The notes: a model not told the origin generated them from the sequence alone. 64,000 nucleotides of DNA from Afipia sp. P52-10 (GCF_000516555.1 NZ_AZSJ01000004.1:1-64000), one strand, 5' to 3'; shown: positions 42,339-53,606, counted from the first letter of the stretch. A program made the numbers and translations.

Positions 42339-42377
42339 CACGATCTCCGACGTTAGAAATTTCCCTGAAGTCTCGGT

Positions 42378-43946
42378 TTAGCGGCGCAGCAGGCTGCCCA
42401 GCGCGCCCCGTACGATGGTCCGCCCGATCGAACCTCCGAGCTGACCGCCGACCGACTTACCAAGGTCGGCCGCGATCTTGCCGGCCACCCTGTTCGTCAC
42501 GGTCCGCGTGAGGTCGCGGGCAATCACCTGTCCGGTCGTCAATTTCGTGCCACGCTTCCGGCTCGTGCCAAAAATGATGCCTGCGATGGCGGACAGATGA
42601 CCGAGTATGCCGCTCGGAGCTTCCTCGCCAGCACCAGCCGGCGCTTCGCCGGCCGTCTCCTGCATCCTTCGCTGCAGCATCTCGAACGCGGATTCCCGAT
42701 CGACAGGGGTATCGTATTTCCCTTTGACCGGACTCTTGTCTATCAACGCCTTCCGTTCTTCCGCCGTGATCGGTCCGATCCGGGCGGACGGAGGCCGCAC
42801 CATGATCCGCTGGACGATCGCCGGGGTGCCGTTGCCTTCAAGGAATGAAACCAGCGCTTCGCCCTTCCCCAGCTCAGTGATGACCTTCTCCGTATTGAGC
42901 TTTGGATTCGGTCGGAACGTCTGAGCCGCCGCAGCCACCGATTTCTGGTCGCGAGGCGTGAATGCGCGCAGGGCGTGCTGAACGCGATTGCCAAGCTGGG
43001 CGAGAACCTTGTCCGGCACGTCGATCGGATTCTGGGTGACGAAATAAACGCCGACACCCTTCGATCGGATCAACCGCACGACCTGTTCGATCTTGGTCAT
43101 CAGCGCATCGGGTGCATCGTCGAACAGCAGGTGGGCTTCGTCGAAGAAGAACACCAGCTTCGGCTGCGGCAGATCGCCGACCTCCGGCAACTGCTCGAAC
43201 AACTCCGAAAGCATCCACAACAGGAAAGTTGCATATAGCTTCGGATTCTGCATGAGACGATCGGCGACGAGAATATTGACGTAGCCGCGCCCGTCCTTGT
43301 CCTTGCGCATCAGATCGCTCAGCGCCAGCGCTGGCTCCCCGAAGAAATTGTTTCCGCCCTGGTTTTCGAGCACCAAAAGTTGACGCTGGATCGTACCGAC
43401 AGTCTGCTTCGAGACGTTGCCGTACTGAGTGGTCAGCGCGGCCGCCTGTTCGGCGACAAAGCCGAGGATTGCGCGGAGATCCTTCATGTCGAGCAAGGGA
43501 TAGCCATGCTCGTCAGCGACGCGGAAAGCGATGTTCAGCACGCCTTCCTGAACCTCGTTGAGGTCCATCATCCGCGACAGCAGCAACGGGCCCATTTCTG
43601 AAACCGTCGCGCGCACGGGATGACCGTTTTCGCCGAACACGTCCCAGAAGATCGTCGCGAACTGATCCGGCTGGAACTCCATGTCCATCGACTTCGCGCG
43701 TTGAACGAGCGCATCTTTAGCTTCGCCCAGCTCCGATATGCCGGATAGGTCACCCTTGATATCCGCCGCGAACACCGGCACACCTGCGCGGGCAAAGCCT
43801 TCAGCCAAGACCTGCAAAGTCACGGTCTTGCCGGTGCCCGTCGCGCCGGTCACCAGCCCGTGACGATTGGCCAGTGCAAGCGTCAGATTGGCCGTGGTGT
43901 CTTCCTTGCCGACGAAGATAGCTTCCTTTGTGTCACCGTTCGCCAT
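42378..43946 (-). CDS. HerA-like ATPase (DUF853, YjgR type)
   Basis: The protein has 522 residues from the ATG at 43946. Walker A is [20 protein letters not shown]; Walker B with the conserved acidic residues is [16 protein letters not shown]; the arginine-finger region is [14 protein letters not shown]. This is the DUF853/YjgR branch of the HerA/FtsK family. The cellular role is not settled (DNA-related translocation or ATPase). The gene is single, with the peptidase gene 40 bases downstream. Confidence 0.92.
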   Translation of the reverse strand: MANGDTKEAIFVGKEDTTANLTLALANRHGLVTGATGTGKTVTLQVLAEGFARAGVPVFAADIKGDLSGISELGEAKDALVQRAKSMDMEFQPDQFATIFWDVFGENGHPVRATVSEMGPLLLSRMMDLNEVQEGVLNIAFRVADEHGYPLLDMKDLRAILGFVAEQAAALTTQYGNVSKQTVGTIQRQLLVLENQGGNNFFGEPALALSDLMRKDKDGRGYVNILVADRLMQNPKLYATFLLWMLSELFEQLPEVGDLPQPKLVFFFDEAHLLFDDAPDALMTKIEQVVRLIRSKGVGVYFVTQNPIDVPDKVLAQLGNRVQHALRAFTPRDQKSVAAAAQTFRPNPKLNTEKVITELGKGEALVSFLEGNGTPAIVQRIMVRPPSARIGPITAEERKALIDKSPVKGKYDTPVDRESAFEMLQRRMQETAGEAPAGAGEEAPSGILGHLSAIAGIIFGTSRKRGTKLTTGQVIARDLTRTVTNRVAGKIAADLGKSVGGQLGGSIGRTIVRGALGSLLRR

Positions 43947-44453
43947 GGTCGTGCCTGTCAAGTTCGTCTCAAGTTAGTCTAAAGGCCTAGTTCGTCCGCC
44001 AGAGAAATGAATCTACCTGAATCTCTTGCGGATGCGAAACACTGAGTGCGCGTTCGCGTCGGTATGGTCGGCTGTGAGGGCCTGCAGTCCTGCATCGTTC
44101 CGCACGAGATTGCGTCGGATTTCGCCACGACTCTTGCAGACTTGCAACACTTTGCCACGACGAGTTGCAAAAAGCCCATCATAGAAGCCTTGATACTTGT
44201 GTTTCCCAATTCGTGAGACCTAAAGTGATCGTCGACCTGGATCGACGGTCGAGGCGTGCTGGCGCGATAAACGCACGATGCAGCATCAGCCGCCGTCTTC
44301 AGCGATCAACGGGATTGCGGACAATGCCGTCCAGCTCCTCAGCGTGAAAGGACTATCGGCGACAGCCTGTTTCTCAAAAGTCGTTAGTAACGACGCTCCC
44401 CGCGTCTTTGTCGGTTTGGAATGGCTGCCTGAGTTGCAGCAATTGCGAGTGCC
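43947..44453. other. Intergenic region, inverted repeat near 44145
   Basis: A 507-base gap between divergent genes. A TTGCAAC/GTTGCAA inverted repeat with a spacer of about 16 bases lies near 44143-44170. No ORF with family features, and no tRNA or obvious small RNA. Probably holds two promoters. Confidence 0.45.
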
Positions 44454-44861
44454 ATGACCTATCCATTGAAGCACATTGATGGAATGACGCCCTTTATCGA
44501 GGTCAAGCTGAAGTCAAGGCGCATTCGCACGACGGAAGGACTTCTCGAAGCCGCACACACTGTCAGGGGACGCAAAGAGCTCGCCGAGGCGACTGGAATT
44601 TCCGAACAGCAATGGCTCGATTGGGCCAACAATGCCGATTGCATGCGCATCAAGGGAATGGGCAGCGGAAAGGCCAAACTGCTCCGCCGCGCGGGCGTGA
44701 CGACCGTCGGCGAACTGAGCCATCGCAATCCCAAGAAGCTGGCCGAGGCCATGGCCGAAGCCAACGACAAGTACAAGCTTGTGCGCGTCCGCCCCACGGA
44801 AAAGTCGGTCAGCGCCCTGATCGAGCGGGCAAAGCAGCTCCCGCGCAAGATCACCTATTGA
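44454..44861 (+). CDS. DUF4332 helix-hairpin-helix protein
   Basis: The protein has 135 residues. It contains IEVKLKSRRIRTTEGLLEAA, LAEATGISEQQWLDWANNAD, RIKGMGSGKAKLLRRAGVTT and VGELSHRNPKKLAEAMAEAN. These helix-hairpin-helix pairs are the DUF4332 pattern. Such domains bind DNA or protein, but no function is known for the family. It precedes the folate genes by 120 bases, without clear functional link. Confidence 0.88.
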   Translation: MTYPLKHIDGMTPFIEVKLKSRRIRTTEGLLEAAHTVRGRKELAEATGISEQQWLDWANNADCMRIKGMGSGKAKLLRRAGVTTVGELSHRNPKKLAEAMAEANDKYKLVRVRPTEKSVSALIERAKQLPRKITY

Positions 44862-44981
44862 CCGCCGCCGACATCCTGATCCGCGGCTCAGGTCGGCCAA
44901 ATTCCAGACCGCGCTGACGTTGGGCAGCATCCCGCGGTTCGGCGCCTTGACTCCGATCCTTGGACCGCGCAAAGCGCATCC

Positions 44982-45836
44982 ATGACCGAGGTATCCCGAA
45001 CGCGATCCAGGCAGCAGCCGCAGACTATCAAGGGATGGCGTGTCTCGCGCCAGCCGCTGCCCTGGGTCATGGGGATCCTCAATGTAACGCCGGACTCCTT
45101 CTCCGATGGCGGCAAGTTCCTCGAACCGGAGCAAGCCCTGGCGCAGGCGCAACGGATGATCTCCGAGGGCGCCACGGTGATCGACATCGGCGCGGAATCG
45201 ACCCGCCCCTATGGCGGTCAGCAACCCGTATCGGCAGAGCAAGAGATCGCCCGCCTGCAGCCTGTGCTGGCCGATATCGTCGCGCTCGGCACGCCGGTTT
45301 CGATCGACACGATGAAGGCTGGTGTTGCGCGGTTCGCGCTCGAGACGGGTGCCGCCATCATCAACGACGTCTGGGGCCTGCAACGCGACCCGGATATGGT
45401 GCGCGTCGCCGCCGATCATCATGCTCCCGTGATCGCTATGCATAATCGCGAGGTGGTCGATCCGGCCCTCGATATCATGAGCGACATCGCGCGGTTTTTC
45501 ACGCGCACGCTTGAGATTGCTGATCGGGCCGGCATCGCGAGGGACATGATCACGCTCGACCCAGGCATCGGGTTTGGGAAAACCCCCGAACAGAGCATGA
45601 CGGCCCTGGCTCGCCTGGCCGAGCTGAAGGCGTTCGGTTGCCCGTTGCTAGTCGGCGCCTCGCGCAAGCGCTTCATCAGCACCGTGACCGCTTCAGAACC
45701 GCATCAGCGGCTTGGCGGATCGCTCGCTGCCCATCTCTTCGCAGTACGTCATGGTGCGGTCGTCATCCGCGCGCATGACGTGGCGGAGACAGTTCAGGCC
45801 CTCCGCGTGACGGGCGCAATCGAAGGACACCGATGA
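44982..45836 (+). CDS. folP: Dihydropteroate synthase
   Basis: The protein has 284 residues. LPWVMGILNVTPDSFSDGG is the pterin-binding signature, IDIGAESTRPYGG and GAAIINDVWGLQRDP follow, DPGIGFGKTPEQ is the catalytic-site loop and LLVGASRKRF the sulfonamide-site loop. It joins p-aminobenzoate to hydroxymethyl-dihydropterin pyrophosphate in folate synthesis. The next gene, folB, overlaps by four bases (ATGA). Confidence 0.96.
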   Translation: MTEVSRTRSRQQPQTIKGWRVSRQPLPWVMGILNVTPDSFSDGGKFLEPEQALAQAQRMISEGATVIDIGAESTRPYGGQQPVSAEQEIARLQPVLADIVALGTPVSIDTMKAGVARFALETGAAIINDVWGLQRDPDMVRVAADHHAPVIAMHNREVVDPALDIMSDIARFFTRTLEIADRAGIARDMITLDPGIGFGKTPEQSMTALARLAELKAFGCPLLVGASRKRFISTVTASEPHQRLGGSLAAHLFAVRHGAVVIRAHDVAETVQALRVTGAIEGHR

Positions 45837-46222
45837 CGGACATCATCTTCATCCACGGCATCGTGATCCATGCGCGTCACGGCGTGCTCGAACACGAAGC
45901 CGAAGTCGGCCAGCGCTTCGTGATTGACCTGGAACTTTCGACCGACCTCAGCGAAGCGTCGCGCTCCGACAAGCTGAAGGACACGATCTCCTACTCGGAC
46001 GTCGTCGCCACCGCCACCAAGGCATTCGCGGGCCATAACTATTATCTGCTCGAGCGCGCTGCGGGCGCAGTCGCCGATGCGATCATGACCGCCTTCCCGG
46101 CGATCGAAGCCATCAAGGTCACGGTTCACAAACCACACGCACCGATTGCTGCGATCTTCGATGACGTCGGAGTCATCCTGACCCGGCGACGGGCATCGTC
46201 AAATGACAAGCCCGATGGCTAG
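45833..46222 (+). CDS. folB: Dihydroneopterin aldolase
   Basis: The protein has 129 residues. HGIVIHARHGVLEHEAEVGQ holds the conserved HGV and Glu of the active site; FVIDLELSTDLSEASRSD, SYSDVVATATKAFAG and IKVTVHKPHAPI with the conserved Lys follow. It converts dihydroneopterin to hydroxymethyl-dihydropterin, the step before folK. It overlaps folP upstream and folK downstream, a compact pterin operon. Confidence 0.95.
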   Translation: MTDIIFIHGIVIHARHGVLEHEAEVGQRFVIDLELSTDLSEASRSDKLKDTISYSDVVATATKAFAGHNYYLLERAAGAVADAIMTAFPAIEAIKVTVHKPHAPIAAIFDDVGVILTRRRASSNDKPDG

Positions 46223-46709
46223 CGCACTGATCGCGCTGGGCGGCAATGTCGGCGATGTCCGTGCGACGTTCGCCCGCGCGATCCCAGCAGTCTGCGCGGC
46301 CATCCAAGGCAGGCTCCGCGCCCGATCGTCCGACTATGCCACCCCGCCCTGGGGCGATACGCAGCAGCCTCCATACGTCAACGCCTGCATCGAGATCGAG
46401 ACCGCCTTGGCCCCCCATGACATTCTACGGGCCCTGCATCAGGTCGAAAAGCAGTTCGGTCGGGACAGGCAGGCGGAGCGCCGCTGGGGTCCCCGCTCCC
46501 TCGATCTCGACCTGCTGGCCTGTGACGATTTGATGATCGATACGCCCGATCTGACCCTTCCCCACCCGCGGATGCTTGAACGGGCATTCGTGCTGGTTCC
46601 CCTGGCTGAAATCGCACCGGACCGCGTGATCGGCGGCCGGAGGGTTCGGGAGGCCCTGGCGAGGCTCGAAGCCGAGACTGGCGGGATCGAGAGGTTGCCG
46701 CCCCCCTAG
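46203..46709 (+). CDS. folK: HPPK, hydroxymethyl-dihydropterin pyrophosphokinase
   Basis: The protein has 168 residues. ALGGNVGDVRATFARAI is the N-terminal signature, QQPPYVNACIEIETAL the substrate part, and RRWGPRSLDLDLLACDD the HPPK signature; LPHPRMLERAFVLVPLAEIA follows. It phosphorylates the pterin alcohol that folP then uses. The 20-base overlap with folB suggests translational coupling; an ATG four codons later is possible. Confidence 0.95.
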   Translation: MTSPMASALIALGGNVGDVRATFARAIPAVCAAIQGRLRARSSDYATPPWGDTQQPPYVNACIEIETALAPHDILRALHQVEKQFGRDRQAERRWGPRSLDLDLLACDDLMIDTPDLTLPHPRMLERAFVLVPLAEIAPDRVIGGRRVREALARLEAETGGIERLPPP

Positions 46710-46820
46710 ACATGAGCAAATGTCTGCCTCGGCTTGAATAAACTGCCGATTGGCTCGGCTGCCACGCCATGCCATTTTCATTCCCAAACAGAGAATGAAT
46801 ACCAAGGAGTGCCTGCGCTT

Positions 46821-48692
46821 ATGCCTGCCCCAACCGACGAATTGCCGCTGGCGTCCGAATTTCCGGCGGCAACCCGTGAGACATGGCTGAAGCTGGTCGA
46901 TAGCGTCCTGAAGGGGGCGCCTCGCGAGCGGCTGCTGGGTAAGAGCGCGGATGGGCTCGCGATCGAGCCGCTCTATTCACGCGTCAGCAATGCGAAATCG
47001 GTGGCGGGGCGGCCAGCCTCCACGCCCTGGCAGATCGCACAGCGGATCGATCATCCCGATCCGGTACAGGCCAACAAGCAGGCCATCACCGATCTGGAGA
47101 ACGGGGCAACAGCGCTGACCCTGGTCTTCGCCGGCGCCAACGGCGCGGCTGGTTTCGGCATGGATCCCTCCGCGGAGGCCATTCGCACATTCGCACAGGA
47201 CATCCATTTCGACGCCGGGTTAGGCATCGATTTTCAGATCGGCCCTCAGTCACGCGAGGCGCCCTTCCATCTTGCCGCCCTGCTGAAGGAAAAGGGGATC
47301 GCAGCGGGCAGCTGTGACATCCGCTTCGGCTTTGATCCCCTTGGCGCGGCCGCCATCTGGGGCGCCAGCCCTTATCCATGGACCGATATTGCCCCGGCTC
47401 TGGCCCAAGCCGTCGGCAACGTCGTGGCGGAAGGCTTCAAGGGTCCGGCAGCGGTGGCCGATGGTCGTGTGGTTCACGATGCCGGCGGATCGGAAGCCCA
47501 AGAACTGGCCTTTGTACTGGCTGTTGCCGTTGCCTATCTGCGTGCATTGGAAGCCTCCGGCATGGCTCTGCCCGAGGCCCGCGACATGATTTATGCGCGT
47601 CTGTCCGCAGATGCCGATCAGTTTCTGACCATGGCCAAGTTCCGAGCCTTACGAAAGCTGTGGGCGCGGGTCGAACAAGCTTGCGGGCTGGAGCCCTCCC
47701 CCTTGTTCATTGCCACTGATACCGCTTGGCGCATGCTGACGCGGCGCGACACCGACGTGAACATGCTGCGCACGACGATGGCGACGTTTGCTGCCGGGCT
47801 CGGCGGAGCCAACAGCATCACCGTGCTGCCGCACACGCTGGCGCTGGGCCTGCCTGATCCATTCGCACGCCGTATCGCCCGCAACACCCAGCTCATCCTG
47901 CTTGAAGAATCGAACCTCGCAAAGGTCACCGACCCTGCGGCGGGCTCCGGCGGCATCGAGACGCTGACGACGCAGCTTTGCACCCGCGCATGGACGCTGT
48001 TTCAGGAGATCGAGCGCGCTGGCGGCATCTGGGCAGCCCTAGAAGGCAACCTGCTGCAGCATAAGATTGCCGAAGTCCGCCGCGCGCGAGAGAAGAACAT
48101 CGCCCGCCGCAAGGATGTCGTCACTGGCGTCAGTGAATTTGCAAACCTGATGGAAAAGACGCCTGAGGTGCTGAACGTCGAAGCGGTGCGCCTGCCATCC
48201 TATGGTGAGCCCAAGATCACGTTCGAGGCGTTGACACCACATCGGCTCGCCGAGCCTTTCGAGGCGTTGCGCGATGCCTCCGACGTCACCCTTAAACAAA
48301 CTGGTCAGCGTCCCCGCATTTTTCTCGCCAACCTTGGTACACCAGCGAACTTTTCAGCACGCGCGAATTTTGCGAAAAGTTTCTTCGAGGCTGGCGGCAT
48401 CGAGGCCCTCGACAATGACGGCTTCTGGGAGATTCCAACCCTCGTGCACGAATTCAAGAAGACGGGAACCACATTGGCCTGCCTCTGCTCGTCCGATGCG
48501 GTTTACGGGACCAACGCCGTCGACGCGGCCAAGGCGCTCGCAGAGGCCGGCGCAACGGCGATCTATCTCGCCGGCCGTCCCGGCGAGAAGGAGAACGATT
48601 ACCGAAGCGCCGGCGTTACAGAATTCATCTTCGCAGGCGGCGACGCATTGACGACGCTGCGTGCGGCTTATGCTAAGATGGCCAAGTCATGA
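46821..48692 (+). CDS. mutA: Methylmalonyl-CoA mutase small subunit
   Basis: The protein has 623 residues from the ATG at 46821, with AAGGAG 11 bases upstream; earlier in-frame codons lack one. It has the TIM-barrel part with [15 protein letters not shown] and [20 protein letters not shown], and a C-terminal degenerate cobalamin domain without the DxHxxG motif. The small subunit supports the catalytic one structurally. It overlaps mutB (ATGA). Confidence 0.92.
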   Translation: MPAPTDELPLASEFPAATRETWLKLVDSVLKGAPRERLLGKSADGLAIEPLYSRVSNAKSVAGRPASTPWQIAQRIDHPDPVQANKQAITDLENGATALTLVFAGANGAAGFGMDPSAEAIRTFAQDIHFDAGLGIDFQIGPQSREAPFHLAALLKEKGIAAGSCDIRFGFDPLGAAAIWGASPYPWTDIAPALAQAVGNVVAEGFKGPAAVADGRVVHDAGGSEAQELAFVLAVAVAYLRALEASGMALPEARDMIYARLSADADQFLTMAKFRALRKLWARVEQACGLEPSPLFIATDTAWRMLTRRDTDVNMLRTTMATFAAGLGGANSITVLPHTLALGLPDPFARRIARNTQLILLEESNLAKVTDPAAGSGGIETLTTQLCTRAWTLFQEIERAGGIWAALEGNLLQHKIAEVRRAREKNIARRKDVVTGVSEFANLMEKTPEVLNVEAVRLPSYGEPKITFEALTPHRLAEPFEALRDASDVTLKQTGQRPRIFLANLGTPANFSARANFAKSFFEAGGIEALDNDGFWEIPTLVHEFKKTGTTLACLCSSDAVYGTNAVDAAKALAEAGATAIYLAGRPGEKENDYRSAGVTEFIFAGGDALTTLRAAYAKMAKS

Positions 48693-50845
48693 CCCGTATT
48701 CCGAATTTCGCAGATATCGCCTTCGCCGATACGCAGGTTCCGGCGCAGGATGGCGGAGAGCCGTGGCTCACCCCGGAAGGGATCGAGGTGAAGCCGGCAT
48801 ACGGTGCTGCCGATCTGAAGGGCATCGACTTCCTCGACACCTATCCCGGCATCGCGCCGTATCTGCGCGGCCCCTATCCGACGATGTATGTCAACCAGCC
48901 GTGGACCGTGCGCCAGTATGCCGGATTCTCCACGGCCGAGGATTCGAACGCATTCTATCGTCGCAACCTCGCCGCAGGACAGAAGGGCCTTTCGGTCGCC
49001 TTCGACCTTGCAACACACCGTGGTTATGACAGCGACCACCAGCGCGTGGCAGGCGATGTCGGCATGGCAGGCGTCGCGATCGATTCGATTTATGACATGC
49101 GAACACTGTTCGCAGGCATTCCGCTCGACCAGATGAGCGTGTCGATGACCATGAATGGCGCCGTACTTCCAGTGCTGGCGCTCTATGTCGTCGCGGCCGA
49201 AGAACAAGGCGTGCCGCCGGAGAAACTGTCGGGCACGATCCAGAACGACATCCTCAAAGAATTCATGGTGCGGAACACCTACATTTATCCGCCCACCCCC
49301 TCGATGCGGATCATTTCCGACATCTTCGGCTATACTTCGCAGAAGATGCCAAAGTTCAACTCAATCTCGATCTCCGGCTACCACATGCAGGAAGCCGGAG
49401 CGACGCAGGACCTGGAACTCGCTTACACGCTCGCCGACGGTGTCGAGTATGTCCGAGCCGGTGTCGCCGCCGGCCTCGATATCGACCGCTTTGCACCGCG
49501 CTTGTCGTTCTTCTGGGCGATCGGCATGAACTTCTTCATGGAAGTCGCCAAGATGCGCGCCGCGCGCCTGCTCTGGGCGAAGCTGATGAAGGATTTCAAC
49601 CCGAAGGATACCCGATCGCTGTCGCTGCGCACCCACAGCCAGACCTCCGGCTGGTCGCTGACAGCGCAGGACGTGTTCAATAACGTCATGCGCACCACGA
49701 TCGAGGCGATGGCGGCAACGCAAGGCCATACCCAGTCGCTGCACACCAACGCCCTCGACGAGGCGCTGGCTTTGCCGACCGACTATTCGGCGCGGATTGC
49801 CCGCAACACTCAACTCTTCCTGCAGCAGGAAAGCGGCACGACCCGGATCATCGATCCCTGGGGCGGATCGTACTACGTCGAGCGCCTCACCCAGGAGCTC
49901 GCGAAGAAGGCCTGGGGGCACATCCAGGAAGTCGAGGCGCTGGGTGGCATGGCAAAGGCGATCGAAGCCGGTGTACCGAAACTGCGCATCGAGGAAGCTG
50001 CGGCCAAGACTCAGGCCCGCATCGATGCAGGCCGTCAGTCGGTGATCGGCGTCAACAAGTACAAGCCCGAGAGCGAAGCCGCGATCGATGTGCTGAAGGT
50101 CGATAACTCCACCGTCCGCCGGCTGCAGATCGACAAGCTCTCGCGTCTGCGCAAGGAGCGCGATCCAAAGGCTCTGCAAGCAGCATTGGACAGCCTCACA
50201 CGCTCGGCGGGTGACGGTAACGGCAACCTGCTTGCGCTCGCTATCGACGCGGCCCGCGCAAAGGCGACGGTGGGCGAAATCTCCGACGCTCTCGAAAAGG
50301 TGTTCGGACGCCATCGCGCAGAGATCAAGTCCATCACCGGCGTTTACAAGCGCGAGGTTTCCACCATGTCCGACAAGGTCGAACGGCTGGCGCACCTGAT
50401 CGAAGCGTTCGAGGACGCCGAAGGCCGGCGTCCGCGGATTCTGGTCGCCAAGATCGGCCAGGACGGTCATGACCGCGGTCAAAAGGTGATTGCTTCGGCT
50501 TTCGCCGACATCGGCTTCGATGTGGACATCGGACCGCTGTTCGCAACGGCCGACGAAGCCGCACGCCAGGCTGTTGAAAATGACGTCCACATCCTCGGCG
50601 TCTCCTCGCTCGCCGCCGCGCACCTTACGGCAGTTCCCGAATTGAAGGCCGCTTTGAAGAAGCACGGCCGCGAGGACATCATGATCATCATCGGCGGCGT
50701 GGTGCCACCGCAGGATTACGACGCCCTCTATAAGGCCGGAGCGGAAGCGATCTTCCCGCCGGGGACGGTCATCGCCGATGCGGCGGAGGAACTGATCCGT
50801 AAGCTGAACGTCCGTCTTGGACATTCCAGCGAGGCCGCGGAGTAA
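48689..50845 (+). CDS. mutB: Methylmalonyl-CoA mutase large subunit
   Basis: The protein has 718 residues. Substrate-binding parts [40 protein letters not shown] and a C-terminal cobalamin domain with [20 protein letters not shown] (DxHxxG) and the [12 protein letters not shown] loop are all intact. It interconverts methylmalonyl- and succinyl-CoA using adenosylcobalamin, in propionate use. It is followed by a small secreted protein gene and meaB. Confidence 0.96.
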   Translation: MTRIPNFADIAFADTQVPAQDGGEPWLTPEGIEVKPAYGAADLKGIDFLDTYPGIAPYLRGPYPTMYVNQPWTVRQYAGFSTAEDSNAFYRRNLAAGQKGLSVAFDLATHRGYDSDHQRVAGDVGMAGVAIDSIYDMRTLFAGIPLDQMSVSMTMNGAVLPVLALYVVAAEEQGVPPEKLSGTIQNDILKEFMVRNTYIYPPTPSMRIISDIFGYTSQKMPKFNSISISGYHMQEAGATQDLELAYTLADGVEYVRAGVAAGLDIDRFAPRLSFFWAIGMNFFMEVAKMRAARLLWAKLMKDFNPKDTRSLSLRTHSQTSGWSLTAQDVFNNVMRTTIEAMAATQGHTQSLHTNALDEALALPTDYSARIARNTQLFLQQESGTTRIIDPWGGSYYVERLTQELAKKAWGHIQEVEALGGMAKAIEAGVPKLRIEEAAAKTQARIDAGRQSVIGVNKYKPESEAAIDVLKVDNSTVRRLQIDKLSRLRKERDPKALQAALDSLTRSAGDGNGNLLALAIDAARAKATVGEISDALEKVFGRHRAEIKSITGVYKREVSTMSDKVERLAHLIEAFEDAEGRRPRILVAKIGQDGHDRGQKVIASAFADIGFDVDIGPLFATADEAARQAVENDVHILGVSSLAAAHLTAVPELKAALKKHGREDIMIIIGGVVPPQDYDALYKAGAEAIFPPGTVIADAAEELIRKLNVRLGHSSEAAE

Positions 50846-50850
50846 ACACT

Positions 50851-51633
50851 GTGTTTCGTCGCTCGGCCATCCGCATCGCGATCGCAGCCACGATCGCGGT
50901 GCTTTCGTCGTTAGCGCATGCGACGGAAGAAAAGCCCACTCTCTCGATCAAAACGAAAGCGATCGAGATTTCCGTCACGATCGACGACACCATCAAGGCG
51001 AGACAGAACCTGTCGGCCAACCTCCTGGCCGAGGCCAAAAAGTGGGCTGATCACGAGCGGAAGGAAGCCGACCGCGAATGGCAGACATCGCCCGAATTGT
51101 TTCGCAGTGGTTTGCGTTGGACGTCGCAGCGGGACTATTCCGTGACTTCGGTGGTCGCCAATCGCTACATCAGCGTGCTGCGTACCGAAATTACCTATGC
51201 CGGTGGAGCACACCCGAACACGGTATTCGACACACTGCTCTGGGACGAACAACTCCGCAAGCGCATCAGCATCCGGCCATTTTTCACAGACCTGTCGGAC
51301 AACAGCCGTGCGATGGTCGAAATCCAAAATGCGATCATCTCCGCGCTGACCGTCGAAAAGAAGGAGCGAGGCACGTTCGAGCCGGCCGACAACAGCTGGT
51401 CCAAGGGAGTGGAACCGAGCCTACTCAAGATCGGTCCTGTGACGCTCGAACCGTCGACCGAGGCGGGCAAGAGTTCAGGTCTCACCTTCCACTATTCGCC
51501 CTATGCGGTAGGACCTTATGTTGAAGGTTCATATACCGCGTTCGTACCCTGGCGAATTCTCCACCCATATTTGACGGCAGAAGGCCTATCCATCTTCGGC
51601 GGCGACAAGCCGAAAGAAACCGGCACACAATGA
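50851..51633 (+). CDS. Secreted DUF3298/RsiV-like protein
   Basis: The protein has 260 residues from a GTG start five bases after mutB. A signal peptide (RIAIAATIAVLSSLAHA) is followed by YISVLRTEITYAGGAHPNTV and RISIRPFFTDLSD, typical of DUF4163/DUF3298 domains, with a C-terminal GLTFHYSPYAVGPYVEGSYT. Similar proteins include the RsiV extracytoplasmic domain and envelope proteins. Its place between mutB and meaB has no clear explanation. Confidence 0.75.
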   Translation: MFRRSAIRIAIAATIAVLSSLAHATEEKPTLSIKTKAIEISVTIDDTIKARQNLSANLLAEAKKWADHERKEADREWQTSPELFRSGLRWTSQRDYSVTSVVANRYISVLRTEITYAGGAHPNTVFDTLLWDEQLRKRISIRPFFTDLSDNSRAMVEIQNAIISALTVEKKERGTFEPADNSWSKGVEPSLLKIGPVTLEPSTEAGKSSGLTFHYSPYAVGPYVEGSYTAFVPWRILHPYLTAEGLSIFGGDKPKETGTQ

Positions 51634-51679
51634 TCGGCTGCCCCTCGCTTGCGGATCACCGCCGTTGTAAACCCGAGGC

Positions 51680-52675
51680 ATGAGCCGTTCGCAATTCGCA
51701 TCCGACATACCCGCGCTCGCCGCTGCATTGCGCGCCGGCAATCGTGCCGCCTTGGCGCAGGCAATCACGCTGGTCGAAAGCCGCCGTAGCGATCACCAGG
51801 CTTCCGCACGCGAACTCGTACAACAGCTTCTGCCGGATACGGGAAAGGCTGTACGCGTCGGCATCACTGGCTCGCCGGGCGTCGGGAAATCCACCACCAT
51901 CGATGCCCTGGGCATGTATCTGATCGGTCTTGGACAGAAGGTAGCAGTGCTCGCGGTCGACCCTTCATCCGCGCGAACCGGCGGATCGATTCTCGGCGAC
52001 AAGACGCGGATGGCGCAGCTGTCGGCCTCCGACGCAGCGTTCATCCGACCTTCGCCGTCGGCGGGAACACTCGGCGGCGTCGCCGCCAAGACGCGCGAGG
52101 CCATGCTCCTGTGTGAAGCTGCAGGGTTCGACGTGGTGTTGGTGGAGACGGTCGGCATCGGCCAATCCGAGACTGCCGTCTGCGACATGACCGACTTCTT
52201 CCTTGCCCTGATGCTGCCGGGCGCAGGCGACGAGCTGCAGGGCATCAAGAAAGGGCTGGTCGAACTCGCCGACATGATTGCCGTGAACAAGGCCGATGGC
52301 GACAACATTCCGCGAGCTAATGCCGCCGCCGCCGAATATCGCGCCGCGTTGCATATTCTAGCACCACGTTCGGAGCATTGGCATCCTCCGGTCGTCACCT
52401 ACTCAGCGCTGACCGGCGACGGCATCGCCGGACTTTGGCAGAAGGTGCTGGACCATCGCAAAGCCATGAACGCATCCAGCGACTTTGCTGCCCGTCGCCG
52501 CGAGCAGCAGGTCAAGTGGATGTGGTCGATGCTGGAGGAGCGACTGAAGTCGCGGCTGCGCGCCGACCCCGCCATCCGCGCGAAGGTCAGGCAGACCGAG
52601 GCCGGGGTCGCCGACGGCCGCATGACGCCGGCGCTCGCCGCCGACACGATCGCACGGTTGCTGGAGGCACCATGA
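51680..52675 (+). CDS. meaB: MeaB G-protein chaperone of methylmalonyl-CoA mutase
   Basis: The protein has 331 residues. P-loop GITGSPGVGKSTTIDALGMY, switch region LAVDPSSARTGGSILGDKTR, and VLVETVGIGQSETAV with the NKADGDN specificity motif are all present. MeaB uses GTP to load and protect the cobalamin cofactor of the mutase. It is two genes downstream of mutB and overlaps pcp (ATGA). Confidence 0.95.
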   Translation: MSRSQFASDIPALAAALRAGNRAALAQAITLVESRRSDHQASARELVQQLLPDTGKAVRVGITGSPGVGKSTTIDALGMYLIGLGQKVAVLAVDPSSARTGGSILGDKTRMAQLSASDAAFIRPSPSAGTLGGVAAKTREAMLLCEAAGFDVVLVETVGIGQSETAVCDMTDFFLALMLPGAGDELQGIKKGLVELADMIAVNKADGDNIPRANAAAAEYRAALHILAPRSEHWHPPVVTYSALTGDGIAGLWQKVLDHRKAMNASSDFAARRREQQVKWMWSMLEERLKSRLRADPAIRAKVRQTEAGVADGRMTPALAADTIARLLEAP

Positions 52676-53343
52676 GCCTCCGCATTCTCATCACGGGTTT
52701 CGGCCCGTTTCCGGGGGCGCCATACAATCCAACGGAGGCGCTGGTCAGCCGGCTGATGAAGCTTCGCCGCCCGGCGTTCAACGACATTGAGCGCGTCGCG
52801 CATATCTTTACGGTCGCTTATGGCGACGTTGATCACGATCTACCGAAGCTGCTGCGAAAGCATCGCCCCGATGCGCTGTTGATGTTTGGTCTGGCTGCAC
52901 GCACACCGCATCTTCGCGTCGAGACCCGCGCGCGCAATGCCATCACGACGATCTGGCCGGATGCCGGCCACACACGCATCAAGCTCGGCAAGATCGCGCC
53001 CGGCGGTCCCGACGCACTGGCCTTTGGCCCGCATGTGAAGCGCCTGCTGCGTGCTGCGCGCCTGACCGGTATTCCTTCGGCCCTCTCGCGCGACGCCGGC
53101 CGTTATCTCTGCAACTACCTTTGCTGGCGTACGATCGAGGCGAGCGCCAGCCTGGCACCGCCGCCGCTGACGGCCTTCATCCATGTGCCGCTGGTGCCGC
53201 GAGGCACGTTGATCCAGCTTAAGAGTAAAACGCCGCGTGTGACTTTAGACGCCCTCACCGACGCCGGCGAAGCGATCCTAACGGAGATGATCAGGACCAC
53301 CCGGGTAATGCGTATCAATCGTAGCCTTAGTATTATAAAGTGA
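52672..53343 (+). CDS. pcp: Pyroglutamyl-peptidase I-like (C15 peptidase)
   Basis: The protein has 223 residues. The N-terminus LRILITGFGPFPGAPYNPTE, the Glu region LRVETRARN, the Cys nucleophile in RDAGRYLCNYLCWR and the His in TAFIHVPLVP form the C15 catalytic arrangement. It would remove N-terminal pyroglutamate. The start overlaps meaB stop (ATGA), so it is translated with it, though no metabolic link is evident. Confidence 0.85.
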   Translation: MSLRILITGFGPFPGAPYNPTEALVSRLMKLRRPAFNDIERVAHIFTVAYGDVDHDLPKLLRKHRPDALLMFGLAARTPHLRVETRARNAITTIWPDAGHTRIKLGKIAPGGPDALAFGPHVKRLLRAARLTGIPSALSRDAGRYLCNYLCWRTIEASASLAPPPLTAFIHVPLVPRGTLIQLKSKTPRVTLDALTDAGEAILTEMIRTTRVMRINRSLSIIK

Positions 53344-53461
53344 TGACCGTGATTATTTTCACAACACGCTGGTTTCGATCCCTATTAATCTCCAAACCCA
53401 GCTCCTCGACTTCCACTTTGCCCTAGATAATCAACAACCTCGCTGACACTCTTCCCGCGTG
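53344..53461. other. AT-rich intergenic region
   Basis: Low-GC stretch after pcp, unlike the neighbouring chromosome. No gene seen. It marks the left edge of the toxin island. Confidence 0.5.
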
Positions 53462-53606
53462 CTATCGACGCAACCCACATGGCTTGTCATACTCATTGAT
53501 GAGCTTTGGGTTGTCGTTGATGCCGATAGGATCCTCGATCTCACTGCTTAGCCCTCCTTTTATTCCCAATGGTCCTTCATGAATTAAGTTCATTAGGACT
53601 ATTTAC
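53462..53606 (-). pseudogene. Relic of a second toxin cassette
   Basis: The minus strand contains a diverged copy of the region before and at the start of the toxin at 54752: GTAAATAGTCCT, AAGGACCATTGG, then a broken counterpart of MGLRSEIED read as GLSSEIED. After that it continues as an unrelated short end (NDNPKLINEYDKPCGLRR and stop at 53462). The beginning is that of the working toxin, the tail is different. It is what would remain of an old cassette after deletion. Confidence 0.65.

Noticed and set aside
49361-50824. 487-codon antisense frame over mutB
   Set aside because: Shadow frame; mutB has all motifs on the plus strand.
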